Positions 1 through 8,089 of a stretch of 64,000 nucleotides of DNA are shown here, in pieces. Origin of the DNA: Mycobacterium sp. ITM-2016-00316 (GTDB lineage Bacteria; Actinomycetota; Actinomycetes; Mycobacteriales; Mycobacteriaceae); contig NZ_CP134398.1 of the NCBI RefSeq assembly GCF_002968335.2, positions 5,332,001 through 5,396,000 on the forward strand, read 5' to 3'. The notes under the pieces are model-generated. The model was not told where the DNA came from. It searched no databases and saw only the letters and a list, made by a program, of their open reading frames with translations. A program made the translations under genes and the position numbers. Position 1 is the first letter of the stretch. Every line of letters begins with the position of its first letter.

Positions 1-111
1 CCGGACCGCCGCACCACCATCGCCTACGTGATGAACAAGATGGGCCCCGGGATCGAGGGCTCCGCGCGGACCGACCGATACTTCCGGCTGATCTACGACG
101 TGCTGGGCTGA
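1..111 (+). CDS. Serine hydrolase (beta-lactamase/esterase fold), C-terminal end only
   Basis: Only the last 36 codons are inside the window, in frame from base 1 to the TGA at 109-111. The segment 'IAYVMNKMGPGIEG' followed by a short helix ending in 'YDVLG' is typical of the C-terminus of class C beta-lactamase-like esterases and carboxypeptidases that are common in mycobacteria (LpqK and LipD/LipL type). The catalytic SxxK and YxN motifs would lie left of the window, so activity cannot be judged. Its last 19 bases overlap the convergent dehydrogenase gene. Confidence 0.6.
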   Translation, partial: PDRRTTIAYVMNKMGPGIEGSARTDRYFRLIYDVLG

Positions 112-1085
112 ACCACGTTCTGCAACGGCTCGTTTCGCACCAGCCTGCCGATATTGGCGGCGATATCGTCGGATCTGCCCTTGAAGGTGTCGGCGGTGAC
201 GCCGGAGGCGTGCGGCGTCATCAACACGTTCGGCAACTCGGCGAACGGCAGTTCACTCGGTGTGCACGCCGCGCCGGCACCGTTCGCGGCGTCCGGATAG
301 CGGTACCACACGTCGATGGCGGCCGCCCCGACGCGACCGGTGAGCAGCGCGTCGTACAGCGCGTTCTCTTCGACGAGCGGGCCGCGCCCGACGTTGATCA
401 GCACGCCTTCGGGCCCCAGCGCGCCGAGCTGGTTTCGGCCGATCATGCCCGCGGTCTCCCGCGTCAGCGGCGCCGACACCACCAGCACATCCGATTCGCG
501 GGCGAGGTCATCGAGTCGGGACGCATCACCGGCCCAGGACAACCCCGCGCCGTCACGCACCCGTCCCGATCCGGTGACCGCAGCTCCCTGGCAACCCAAG
601 GCGCTCAGCAGTTTCCAGCTCTGCTGGCCGATATGGCCGAACCCGACAAAACCGATCCGGGCTCCGTGCAAGGTGGGCGGCTGGACGATGGTGTCGTCAT
701 ACACCGAACTGGCCCACACGTCTCTGCGCAGTGCGCGGTCCTGCTTGAGGAAGCCCCGACGCAGCATGATGGCCGCGGCCAGGATGAACTCGGCGATGGA
801 GCGTTCATGGTGGAAGGTGTTGGCCACCACGACGTCAGCGCCGAGCGCCGCGAAGGCGACACGGTCGGTTCCCGCGCCGGCCACGTGCACCAGGCGTAGC
901 TTCTCGGCGGTGGCGGCCATCTCCGCGGTGAAGCGGCCGCCGACGAAGACCTGCGCGTCCCGCAGCCGCTCCGGGCCGATATCGCCGACCACCCAGGTCA
1001 CCGTGACCTCCGGCGGGAGGGCGGCCTCGAACCGACGACGGTGCGGTACCAGGTTGCGATCGCCGACCAGAACTTTCATCGTCAC
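93..1085 (-). CDS. D-isomer-specific 2-hydroxyacid dehydrogenase
   Basis: A 330-residue NAD(P)-dependent oxidoreductase that interconverts a 2-oxoacid and a D-2-hydroxyacid in the cytoplasm. The Rossmann fingerprint '[10 protein letters not shown]' is in the middle, followed by '[11 protein letters not shown]', which carries the substrate-binding Arg, and 'MTPHASG', which carries the catalytic His. The start is GTG at 1085, overlapping the upstream gudD stop as GTGA; an ATG two codons later is the alternative. It is the last gene of the leftward operon after gudD. It probably handles a hydroxyacid or oxoacid by-product of sugar-acid catabolism, but the substrate cannot be read from the sequence. 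The 3' end overlaps the neighbouring hydrolase gene convergently. Confidence 0.85.
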   Translation of the reverse strand: MTMKVLVGDRNLVPHRRRFEAALPPEVTVTWVVGDIGPERLRDAQVFVGGRFTAEMAATAEKLRLVHVAGAGTDRVAFAALGADVVVANTFHHERSIAEFILAAAIMLRRGFLKQDRALRRDVWASSVYDDTIVQPPTLHGARIGFVGFGHIGQQSWKLLSALGCQGAAVTGSGRVRDGAGLSWAGDASRLDDLARESDVLVVSAPLTRETAGMIGRNQLGALGPEGVLINVGRGPLVEENALYDALLTGRVGAAAIDVWYRYPDAANGAGAACTPSELPFAELPNVLMTPHASGVTADTFKGRSDDIAANIGRLVRNEPLQNVVQPSTS

Positions 1086-2427
1086 GAGTTACGTTGCAGG
1101 CAGGGGCGTTTGCTGTCGAAGCGCCAGCCAGGGACCAGATACTGCATCGCGACGGCGTCGTCGCGGGCACCGAGGCCCTCGGCCAGGTACAGCTCGTGCG
1201 CGGCGGCCACCCGTTCCTCGTCGAGTTCGACACCGAGGCCGGGTGCGGCAGGCACGTCGAGATAGCCGTCCACGATCCGGTAGGGCTGCTTGGTGATGCG
1301 CTGCCCGTCCTGCCAGATCCAGTGGGTGTCGATGGCGGTGATATCGCCGGGGGCGGCCGCGGCCACCTGGGTGAACATCGCCAGCGACACGTCGAAGTGG
1401 TTGTTGGAGTGCGATCCCCAGGTCAGTCCCCACGCGTCGCACAGCTGGGCGACGCGCACGGAACCGCTCATGGTCCAGAAGTGCGGGTCGGCCAGCGGGA
1501 TGTCGACGGCGCCGGAGCGGATGGCATGGCCCATCTCGCGCCAGTCGGTGGCGATCATGTTGGTGGCGGTCGGCAGGCCGGTGGCCCGCTTGAACTCCGC
1601 CATCACCTCACGGCCGGAGAATCCGCCCTCGGGTCCCACCGGGTCCTCGGCGTAGGCCAGCACGCCGGTCAGTTCACGGCAGGTGGTGATGGCGTCGGCG
1701 AGTAGCCAGCCACCGTTGGGGTCCAGGGTGATCCGGGCATCGGGGAACCGGTCGGCCAGCGCGATGACGGCCTTGGATTCGTCCGCGGCGGGCAGCACAC
1801 CGCCCTTGAGCTTGAAATCACGGAAGCCGTATCGTTCGCGGGCGGCCTCGGCCAGTCGCACCACACCTTCCGGGGTCATCGCCTCCTCGTGCCGGATCCG
1901 CAGCCAGTCGTCGGCCCCGGAATCCTCATCGGCGGGGCTGCGGTAGGCCAGATCGGTGCGGTTGCGGTCCCCCACGAAGAACAGATATCCCAGCGCCTGC
2001 ACCCGGTCTCGCTGTTGCCCGTCGCCGAGCAGGGCCGCCACCGACACGCCGAGATGCCGGCCGAGCAGGTCGAGCATCGCCGATTCCACCGCGGTCACCG
2101 CATGCACCGTGATCCGCAGGTCGAAGGTCTGCGCGCCGCGGCCGCCGGAGTCACGGTCGGCGAAGGCGCGCCGGATGTCGGCGAGCACGGCGTTGTAGGC
2201 GCCGATGCCGCGCCCCTCGACCAGCGGGCGGGCGTCCTGAGCGTGGCCTGGATGGCCGCACCGCCGGGAACCTCCCCGACACCGGTGTTGCCGTCGGAAT
2301 CCTTGAGGATCACCAGGTTCCGGGTGAAGAACGGCCCGTGCGCGCCGCTGAGATTCAGCAGCATGCTGTCGTGGCCGGCGATGGGGACGACCCGCATCTC
2401 GGTGACGATAGGGGTCTGAACGCTCAT
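1082..2427 (-). pseudogene. gudD: Glucarate dehydratase gene broken by a single-base frameshift
   Basis: Glucarate dehydratase (enolase superfamily) removes water from D-glucarate to give 5-dehydro-4-deoxyglucarate. The two halves together match E. coli GudD over its whole length of about 446 residues. The N-terminal half begins '[20 protein letters not shown]' and contains '[10 protein letters not shown]' and 'GVGEVPGG'. After 'AAIQATL' near 2236-2241 the reading frame changes, and the match resumes as '[20 protein letters not shown]' and runs to the end. All active-site segments are in the second half: 'FKLKGG', 'TLDPNGG', 'YAEDP' and 'SHSNNHFD'. One base is missing relative to the family and there is no homopolymer at the site. 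It may be a true pseudogene, a recent mutation or an assembly error. It follows the IclR gene in the same direction. Confidence 0.85.
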
Positions 2428-2524
2428 GTCTGCCAGCTTATAAATCGCGGTTGATGCACGTCCAACACTGTTATCGCATCAATTGATCCAACACTGATAT
2501 GGCCCACCTGGCCCGACACCCACA
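2428..2524 (-). promoter_or_regulatory. gudD upstream region with palindrome and direct repeats (candidate IclR operator)
   Basis: This gap between the IclR gene and gudD holds a perfect 10-bp palindrome, ATCAATTGAT (2478-2487), and two direct copies of TCCAACACTG (2461-2470 and 2487-2496) 26 bp apart. IclR-family proteins usually bind short palindromes next to their target genes. An AT-rich patch nearer the gudD start (about 2438-2450) could hold a -10 element for leftward transcription. The assignment to the adjacent IclR protein is inference. Confidence 0.5.
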
Positions 2525-3334
2525 TCAGCCGAACCACTTGTCACCGTTGGCGACAGGCCGCAGCACCCGGCTGACCTTGTCACCGACCGCGCACAGCGCC
2601 TCGACCAGTGCACGCTCACGTTCGGCCGTCAGCCGGGAGCGCGGCACTGAGGCGCTGATGGCGTCCTGGGCCGGCCGGGTATGGCGCAGCGGCACCGCGA
2701 AACAGCGCACGCCCGCGGTGTTCTCCTCGTCGTCGGTGGCATAGCCGCGGATCCGGACGGTCTCTAGCGCGTCATCGAGTTCACGGTGACAGGTGATCGT
2801 GCTCGCTGTCAGCGCGACCAACTCATCGGGTAGATGACTGCGGCGCTCGGCCCCCACCCGCTCGGCCAGCAGTGCCTTACCGAGAGCGGTGGTGTGCGCG
2901 GGCAGCCGCCTGCCGACCCGACTGGTGGACCGCCGGTACTGCTGGGACTCGCGGGTGGCCAGATAGACGATGTCGGTGCCGTCCAGGCGGCCCAGGTGGA
3001 AGGTCTCGCCCCACTCGGTGCGCAGGTCGTCCAGGAACGGCGCGATCATCGGCAGGTACGGATCCCCGTCGAGATAGCTGGTGCCCACCAGCAGCGCCCG
3101 GATACCGATCCCGTACAAGGTTCCCGTTTCATCCGGTCCGGTGCCCTCGGCGCGTACCCAACCCCGGGCGACCAGGGTGCGCAGCAGTGCGTGGGCACTG
3201 CTGCGCGGCATCCCCAGCGCCTCGCCGATCTCGCGGACACGTGCGGGTTTGTCCTGCCGGGCGGCGAGATACTCCAGCAGTTCGACGGTTCGGACAGCCG
3301 ATTTCACGCCGGCGCGCGTCGTGGATTCGCTCAT
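2525..3334 (-). CDS. IclR-family transcriptional regulator
   Basis: A 269-residue cytoplasmic DNA-binding protein. The N-terminal winged helix-turn-helix includes 'VREIGEALGMPRSSAHALLR', and the C-terminal IclR effector domain follows ('LGKALLAE', 'RGYATDDEENTAGVRCFAVP'). The start at 3334 is chosen because its ATG overlaps the TauE stop as ATGA; a longer reading into the permease gene is unlikely. IclR proteins often control sugar-acid and aromatic-acid catabolism. Its place between a permease and gudD suggests that it regulates this aldarate operon, with a glucarate-type acid or its product as effector (inferred). Confidence 0.88.
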   Translation of the reverse strand: MSESTTRAGVKSAVRTVELLEYLAARQDKPARVREIGEALGMPRSSAHALLRTLVARGWVRAEGTGPDETGTLYGIGIRALLVGTSYLDGDPYLPMIAPFLDDLRTEWGETFHLGRLDGTDIVYLATRESQQYRRSTSRVGRRLPAHTTALGKALLAERVGAERRSHLPDELVALTASTITCHRELDDALETVRIRGYATDDEENTAGVRCFAVPLRHTRPAQDAISASVPRSRLTAERERALVEALCAVGDKVSRVLRPVANGDKWFG

Positions 3335-4056
3335 AGCAGACCCGTCTGTTGAATGATGAGAACCACCGCGCCGATCATCGAGACCGTGATCGCGGTCCAC
3401 CGCTGACGACTCGGGTTCAGGATCCGGTTTGCGTAGCGGGACAACACATATCCCAGCACCGCGGCGGGTATCAGGGCACCGAACATCGCCACGGTGTGCC
3501 GGTCGATGGCGCCGGTCAGGGCGAGCATGGCGATCGACATCAGTGAACCGATCAGGAAGAAGCTGCTCATCGTTCCCCGCAACGTCGGGCCCTCACTGCG
3601 CTGCCAGACCAGCGCCATCGGCGGGCCGCCGATGGACGTCGCGGTGCCCAGGACTCCCGACGTCGCCCCGGCCAGCACCAGATTGCGCCGCCGCGGTGCG
3701 GGCACCCAACCCAGCCCGGTCACCGCGACACCGCCGAGCACCACGACCGCGATGAGGATCGCCAGGGTGTGTTCGGGAATCGCGGCGAGCAGCAGGGCGC
3801 CGGCGATCGTGCCGGGCACCCGACCGAGCAGTGCCCAGCCCGTGCCCGACACGTCGATCGCGCCGCGTTCCTTGATCACCACCATCAGGGTGAGCACGGT
3901 CGCCAGCATGATCAGCGTCCCCGGCACCAGACCGGGATCCACCACGGCGACCACCGGGGCGGCCAGCATTCCCATGCCGAACCCGATGGAACCCTGCAGG
4001 CAGGACGCGAAAAGGACCGCGATCGCCACGACCGCGAATCCCAGGAAGCTGCTCAT
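3331..4056 (-). CDS. TauE/SafE-family membrane permease
   Basis: A 241-residue integral membrane protein of the TauE/SafE (sulfite exporter-like, DUF81) family with about seven or eight hydrophobic helices. The family's repeated motif is visible as 'GSIGFGMGMLAAPVVAVV' near the N-terminus and 'TSIGGPPMALVW' in the second half. Members move small organic or sulfur-containing anions across the inner membrane. Here it lies inside the ABC-importer/gudD operon and overlaps the IclR start by four bases, so an organic acid substrate is plausible. The substrate is not shown by the sequence. Confidence 0.8.
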   Translation of the reverse strand: MSSFLGFAVVAIAVLFASCLQGSIGFGMGMLAAPVVAVVDPGLVPGTLIMLATVLTLMVVIKERGAIDVSGTGWALLGRVPGTIAGALLLAAIPEHTLAILIAVVVLGGVAVTGLGWVPAPRRRNLVLAGATSGVLGTATSIGGPPMALVWQRSEGPTLRGTMSSFFLIGSLMSIAMLALTGAIDRHTVAMFGALIPAAVLGYVLSRYANRILNPSRQRWTAITVSMIGAVVLIIQQTGLL

Positions 4057-4057
4057 T

Positions 4058-4080
4058 TCCCGTCGCTTCGCTCGCCCACG
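4058..4080. repeat. Dispersed GCGAAGC-core element, copy 1
   Basis: The sequence CCCGTCGCTTCGCTCGCCC lies between the TauE and OppF genes. The same core recurs at about 15683, 54446 and 59330, each time at a gene border. The GCGAAGC core can fold as a very stable three-base-loop mini-hairpin. Flanking it here is a local duplication of GCTCATTTCCCG (4051-4062 and 4083-4094). Confidence 0.6.
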
Positions 4081-4095
4081 GCGCTCATTTCCCGC

Positions 4096-5121
4096 TCACG
4101 CGTTGGACAATGCCGACTGTTGCTCGTCGATACGGGGATGGTGGCACTCGGCGGCGTGTCCGGGCACCAGCACATCCAGCGAACGCGGCGGGCGCTGCTC
4201 GGCGCAGATCTCGGTGGCGGCCGCGCACCGGGTGCGGAACCGGCACCCCGACGGCGGGTTGAGCGGTGAGGGCACCTCGCCCTTGAGCAGGATGCGCTCG
4301 CCGCGCTGCTCGTCACGCAGTTTCGGGGCCGCCGACATCAGCGCCGACGTGTAGTGGTGGGACGCACGGTCGAAAACGGCCTCGGTCGGGCCATTTTCGA
4401 TGATCCGGCCGAGATACATGACGGCCACCCGATCGGCGACGTGGCGCACCACCGACAGGTCGTGCGAGATGAAGACGTAGGAGATCTTCAGTTCCTGCTG
4501 CAGATCATTGAGCAGGTTGAGCACCTGGGCCTGCACCGAGAGGTCGAGCGCGGACACCGGCTCATCACAGATGATGACCTCGGGGTTGAGCGCCAGCGCC
4601 CGCGCGATGCCGATGCGCTGGCGCTGACCGCCGGAGAACTCCTGCGGGTACTTACCGAAGGCCTTGGCGCCCAGGCCGACCAGATCGAGCAGGCCACGGA
4701 CCCGCATGTCCCGGTCCGCCCGCGACGCGTACAACGCCTTGTGGGTGCGCCACGGCTCGGCGATGATCTCGGCCGCGGTCATCCGGGAGTTCAGCGAGGC
4801 GTAGGGGTCCTGGAACACCATCTGCACGCGGCGGCGGAACGCGAGCAGATCCTTACCCTTCAGCCCGAACGGGTCGATACCGTCGAAGGTGACCGATCCG
4901 GAGTCCGGGCGTTCCAGCATCATCAGGGTGCGGGCCAGAGTGGACTTGCCGCAACCGGATTCGCCGACCAGGCCCAGCGTCTCGCCGCGGGCCAGGTCGA
5001 GGTCGATACCGTCCAGGGCGCGCAGCGTCTTGCCGCCGGACACTCGGAACGATTTGGTCAGCTCGCGAACCGACAACACCTGATCGGTGCCCTGAGGCAG
5101 AGTGGCATCGATATCAGGCAT
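4096..5121 (-). CDS. Dipeptide/oligopeptide-type ABC transporter ATPase (OppF/DppF-like)
   Basis: A 341-residue ATP-binding subunit. Walker A is 'GESGCGKST', the signature is 'FSGGQRQRIGIARAL', Walker B is 'VIICDEPVSALD', and the switch His follows in 'VFISHDLS'. The C-terminal oligopeptide/dipeptide extension carries the cysteine-containing motif 'GCRFRTRCAAATEIC', which binds an Fe-S cluster in some relatives. It pairs with the OppD-like ATPase encoded just upstream (8-base overlap) to energise the two permeases of this operon. The family imports peptides, nickel chelates, opines or plant sugars. Here, by context, sugar acids or their conjugates are the likely cargo (inferred). Confidence 0.9.
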   Translation of the reverse strand: MPDIDATLPQGTDQVLSVRELTKSFRVSGGKTLRALDGIDLDLARGETLGLVGESGCGKSTLARTLMMLERPDSGSVTFDGIDPFGLKGKDLLAFRRRVQMVFQDPYASLNSRMTAAEIIAEPWRTHKALYASRADRDMRVRGLLDLVGLGAKAFGKYPQEFSGGQRQRIGIARALALNPEVIICDEPVSALDLSVQAQVLNLLNDLQQELKISYVFISHDLSVVRHVADRVAVMYLGRIIENGPTEAVFDRASHHYTSALMSAAPKLRDEQRGERILLKGEVPSPLNPPSGCRFRTRCAAATEICAEQRPPRSLDVLVPGHAAECHHPRIDEQQSALSNA

Positions 5122-6133
5122 TGGAGACCTCCCCGGCGAAATGGCAGGCGGACTTGCGCCGGCTGCCAGCGTCCTGCAGACCCGGACGGGTGCTGCGACA
5201 GATATCGCGGACCAGCGGGCAACGGTCCTGGTAGACGCAGCCGGGCGGGATCGAGTGCAGGTCCGGTGGCGAGCCGCCGATGGACTTCAGTTCGGCCCCG
5301 CGTTCGGCGGCGACGGGCACCGAGTCCAGCAGGCCCTTGGTGTAGGGGTGCTTCGGGTCGCCGAAAACCTCGGCAACCGAACCGGTTTCGACGATGCTGC
5401 CGGCGTACATCACAGCAACCCGGTCGGCCTCCTCGGCGACCAGCGCGAGATCGTGGGTGATCAGCACGACGGCCATGTCGTATTCGGTGCGCAGGCTCTT
5501 CAGCAGCGCCATGATCTGCGCCTGCACCGTGACATCCAGTGCGGTCGTCGGCTCATCGGCGATCAGCACCTTGGGGTTCAGCGCGACGGCCATCGCGATG
5601 AGCAGGCGCTGCCGCATACCGCCGGAGAACTGATGCGGGTAGGCCTTCATCCGCTCCTCGGGCTGCGGGATACCCACGCGCTCCATCAGTTCCATGGCCC
5701 GCCGTTTGGCTTCCTTGGCCTTCATCCCGTGGTGGATGCGGAACGGCTCGGCGAGCTGGGTGCCGACGGTGTAGAGCGGGTTGAGGGCGGTGAGCGCGTC
5801 CTGGAAGACGATCGCGAGCTCGGGGCCGGCCATCTCGCGGCGCTTCTTGCGGTCAGCGGTGATCAGATCGGTGTCACCGATGCGCGCCGATCCGTCCACC
5901 ACCTGGGCGACCGGCTCCAGCAGGCCGACCAGCGCGGTGGCGGTCATCGACTTACCGCAGCCCGATTCCCCGAGCAGCGCCAGCGTCTCACCGCTGCGGG
6001 CGGCGAAGCTGACGTGGTCGACGGCGCGGACGGTGCCGGCGATGGTGCGGATGTCGACGGTGAGATCCTCCACCCGCAACGCGGGGTCGGCGTCCGTCCG
6101 ATCCACGGGCGGGTGTTCGGCGACAGCAGTCAT
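5114..6133 (-). CDS. Dipeptide/oligopeptide-type ABC transporter ATPase (OppD/DppD-like)
   Basis: A 339-residue ATPase with Walker A 'GESGCGKSM', signature 'FSGGMRQRLLIAMA', Walker B 'VLIADEPTTALDVT' and switch His in 'VLITHDLALV'. The C-terminal region has the family's cysteine motif around 'GCVYQDRCPLVRDIC'. The ATG at 6133 directly abuts the TAG stop of the OppC-like permease gene, and its own stop overlaps the OppF-like gene, so the five importer genes are probably one transcript. It forms the heterodimeric motor with the OppF-like protein on the cytoplasmic face of the membrane. Confidence 0.9.
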   Translation of the reverse strand: MTAVAEHPPVDRTDADPALRVEDLTVDIRTIAGTVRAVDHVSFAARSGETLALLGESGCGKSMTATALVGLLEPVAQVVDGSARIGDTDLITADRKKRREMAGPELAIVFQDALTALNPLYTVGTQLAEPFRIHHGMKAKEAKRRAMELMERVGIPQPEERMKAYPHQFSGGMRQRLLIAMAVALNPKVLIADEPTTALDVTVQAQIMALLKSLRTEYDMAVVLITHDLALVAEEADRVAVMYAGSIVETGSVAEVFGDPKHPYTKGLLDSVPVAAERGAELKSIGGSPPDLHSIPPGCVYQDRCPLVRDICRSTRPGLQDAGSRRKSACHFAGEVSNA

Positions 6134-7114
6134 CTACAGAGCCTTTCCGGACTTGGCGAAGCGGGACAGTCGCTTCTGCGGAACAGTCAGCCGCCACCGC
6201 TGGGCGGGATCGGTGGCGATACGTGCCCAGGCCGCCAGGATGGTGGCCGACACCGTGGTGATGACGATGGCGAGGCCCGGCAGGAAGGACAGCCACCACG
6301 CGGTGTGCAGGTAGGTGCGGCCCTGGGCGACCATCAGGCCCCAGCTGACGTCGGGGGGCTGAATTCCGATGCCCAGGAAGCTCAGCGAGCTCTCGGCCAG
6401 CATCACGTAACAGAAGTCCAGGGTGGCCACCGTCAGCAGGGTCGGCAGCACGATGGGCAGCACATGCCGGGTGATGATCGAGGTGCCGCTGGCGCCGAAG
6501 GTGCGGGCGGCGTCGACGAACACCCGGGTGGACAGCTCAGCGGACTCGGCGCGGGCGGTGCGCAGGTAGACCGGGATACGGGTGATCGCCAGCACCGCAA
6601 CAATATTGGCCGCGCTCGGGGAAAACACGTAGAGCACGACCACGGCGAGCAACAGCGACGGGAAGCTCATGATGACGTCGGCGACCCGCATCGCGACGGT
6701 CTCACGCCACCCGCGGTAGTAGCCGGCCCACATGCCGATGATGGATCCGACGACGGCCGAGATCACCACGGCGGGTATGGCCACCGACAGGGTGGTCTGG
6801 CAGGCGACGATGAGACGGGCCAGCATGCTGCGGCCCAGCGGGTCGGTGCCGAGCACGTTGGCCCAGCCGTGGGCGAGGGTGAAGGGCGCCTGGTTGGAGT
6901 TGTCCAGGTCGATGTCGGTGGCCAGATCGCCGACCAGCATCGGGCCGAACAGCGCGGTCAACGCGACCAGGCCGAGGACGGTGGCGGCGACGGCCGCCAC
7001 CCGGTCGTTGACCAGCATGCGGAACCACACCGAGCGACCGGACGTCTTGCGCGATCCCGGTTCTCCGACGATGGCGGTGGTCGGCTTGACCGGCACCAGA
7101 TCGATTTGAGTCAT
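6134..7114 (-). CDS. ABC transporter permease (OppC/DppC-like)
   Basis: A 326-residue inner-membrane permease with an N-terminal cytoplasmic tail, one membrane anchor (about residues 40-65) and a five-helix core. The EAA loop lies around 'VFVDAARTFGASGTSIITRHVLP', where the ATPases dock. The start at 7114 is chosen for the AAGGAAAG Shine-Dalgarno sequence just upstream and its position 10 bases after the OppB stop; a longer in-frame reading would run into the OppB gene. It partners with the OppB-like permease to form the channel. Confidence 0.88.
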   Translation of the reverse strand: MTQIDLVPVKPTTAIVGEPGSRKTSGRSVWFRMLVNDRVAAVAATVLGLVALTALFGPMLVGDLATDIDLDNSNQAPFTLAHGWANVLGTDPLGRSMLARLIVACQTTLSVAIPAVVISAVVGSIIGMWAGYYRGWRETVAMRVADVIMSFPSLLLAVVVLYVFSPSAANIVAVLAITRIPVYLRTARAESAELSTRVFVDAARTFGASGTSIITRHVLPIVLPTLLTVATLDFCYVMLAESSLSFLGIGIQPPDVSWGLMVAQGRTYLHTAWWLSFLPGLAIVITTVSATILAAWARIATDPAQRWRLTVPQKRLSRFAKSGKAL

Positions 7115-7124
7115 CTGTCTTTCC

Positions 7125-8054
7125 TTAAACCTTGGCCGGTTCCCGGACGCGTGCGTCGAGCAACGCGTAGCAGGCGTCGATGGCGATGTTGAGGATGAAG
7201 ATGCTGACGGCGGTGAGCAGAACCGCTGCCTGCAGCACCGCGAAATCACGTTGCAGGATGGCGTCGATCATCAGCTTGCCGATACCTGGCCAGCCGAAGA
7301 TGGCCTCCACCACCACGGCGCCGTTGATCAGCCCGACGGCCAGGTCCCCGGCCACGGTCAGCGCGGGAGCCGCCGCATTGCGCAGCGCGTGGTGGGTGAC
7401 CACCCGAAAATCGCTGGCACCCTTGCTACGGGCCAGCCGGACATAGGGAGCCGACAGTGCCGACACCATGGCGCCGCGCACCACCTGCGTCAGCACGCCG
7501 AGCGGCCGGATCATCAGGGTGGCGATCGGCAGCACCCAGGACAGCACCCCCGCGTCGGTACCCGAGGTGGGCAGCCAACCCATCAGCACCGAGAACAGCC
7601 AGACACCGGTGATGGCGAACCAGAAGTCCGGGATCGATGCCGCGGTCATGGACAGCAGGCTGGAGAACCGGTCGGCCAGCGAGTTGGGCCGGTAGGCGGC
7701 CCAGCAGCCGATGACGACGGCGCCGATGATGGCGAGCAGCATGGTCACGAAGGCCAGCTGCAGGGTGGCCGGAAAGGCGCGCAGCGCCATCTCGGATGCG
7801 GATTCGCCGGTGCGCAGCGAGGTTCCGAAGTCCAGGTGGACGATGCCCTTGAAGTAGTCGAAGAGCTGGACGATCAGTGGGTCGTTGAAGCCGTTGGCGT
7901 CGGCGAAGGCCTGGCGCTGATCGGGTGTCGCGGATTCGGGCAGGTACAGGTTGGTGGGATCGCCGGTGAGCCTGGCAAGCAGGAACACCCCCAGCAGCAC
8001 GATCACCAACGGTAATGCGCTGGTGTACATCCGGCGTCGAACGAAGGAGAACAT
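7125..8054 (-). CDS. ABC transporter permease (OppB/DppB-like)
   Basis: A 309-residue permease with the usual OppB layout: an N-terminal helix ('ALPLVIVLLGVFLLARL'), an extracytoplasmic segment of about 70 residues, then five further helices. The EAA loop 'YVRLARSKGASDFRVVTHHALRN' contacts the ATPases. It is the second gene of the operon, 35 bases after the substrate-binding protein gene, and is followed closely by the OppC-like gene. The substrate is unknown; the sugar-acid context is suggestive only. Confidence 0.9.
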   Translation of the reverse strand: MFSFVRRRMYTSALPLVIVLLGVFLLARLTGDPTNLYLPESATPDQRQAFADANGFNDPLIVQLFDYFKGIVHLDFGTSLRTGESASEMALRAFPATLQLAFVTMLLAIIGAVVIGCWAAYRPNSLADRFSSLLSMTAASIPDFWFAITGVWLFSVLMGWLPTSGTDAGVLSWVLPIATLMIRPLGVLTQVVRGAMVSALSAPYVRLARSKGASDFRVVTHHALRNAAAPALTVAGDLAVGLINGAVVVEAIFGWPGIGKLMIDAILQRDFAVLQAAVLLTAVSIFILNIAIDACYALLDARVREPAKV

Positions 8055-8089
8055 AACGGGCGGGACCCTTCAGGAGAGGATGTTGACTG

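Noticed and set aside
5102..7192. Long plus-strand reading frame (about 696 codons) opposite the ABC transporter genes
   Set aside because: It is the antisense shadow of the OppC-, OppD- and OppF-like genes in GC-rich DNA; its composition is Gly/His/Gln/Arg-rich with no domain pattern.
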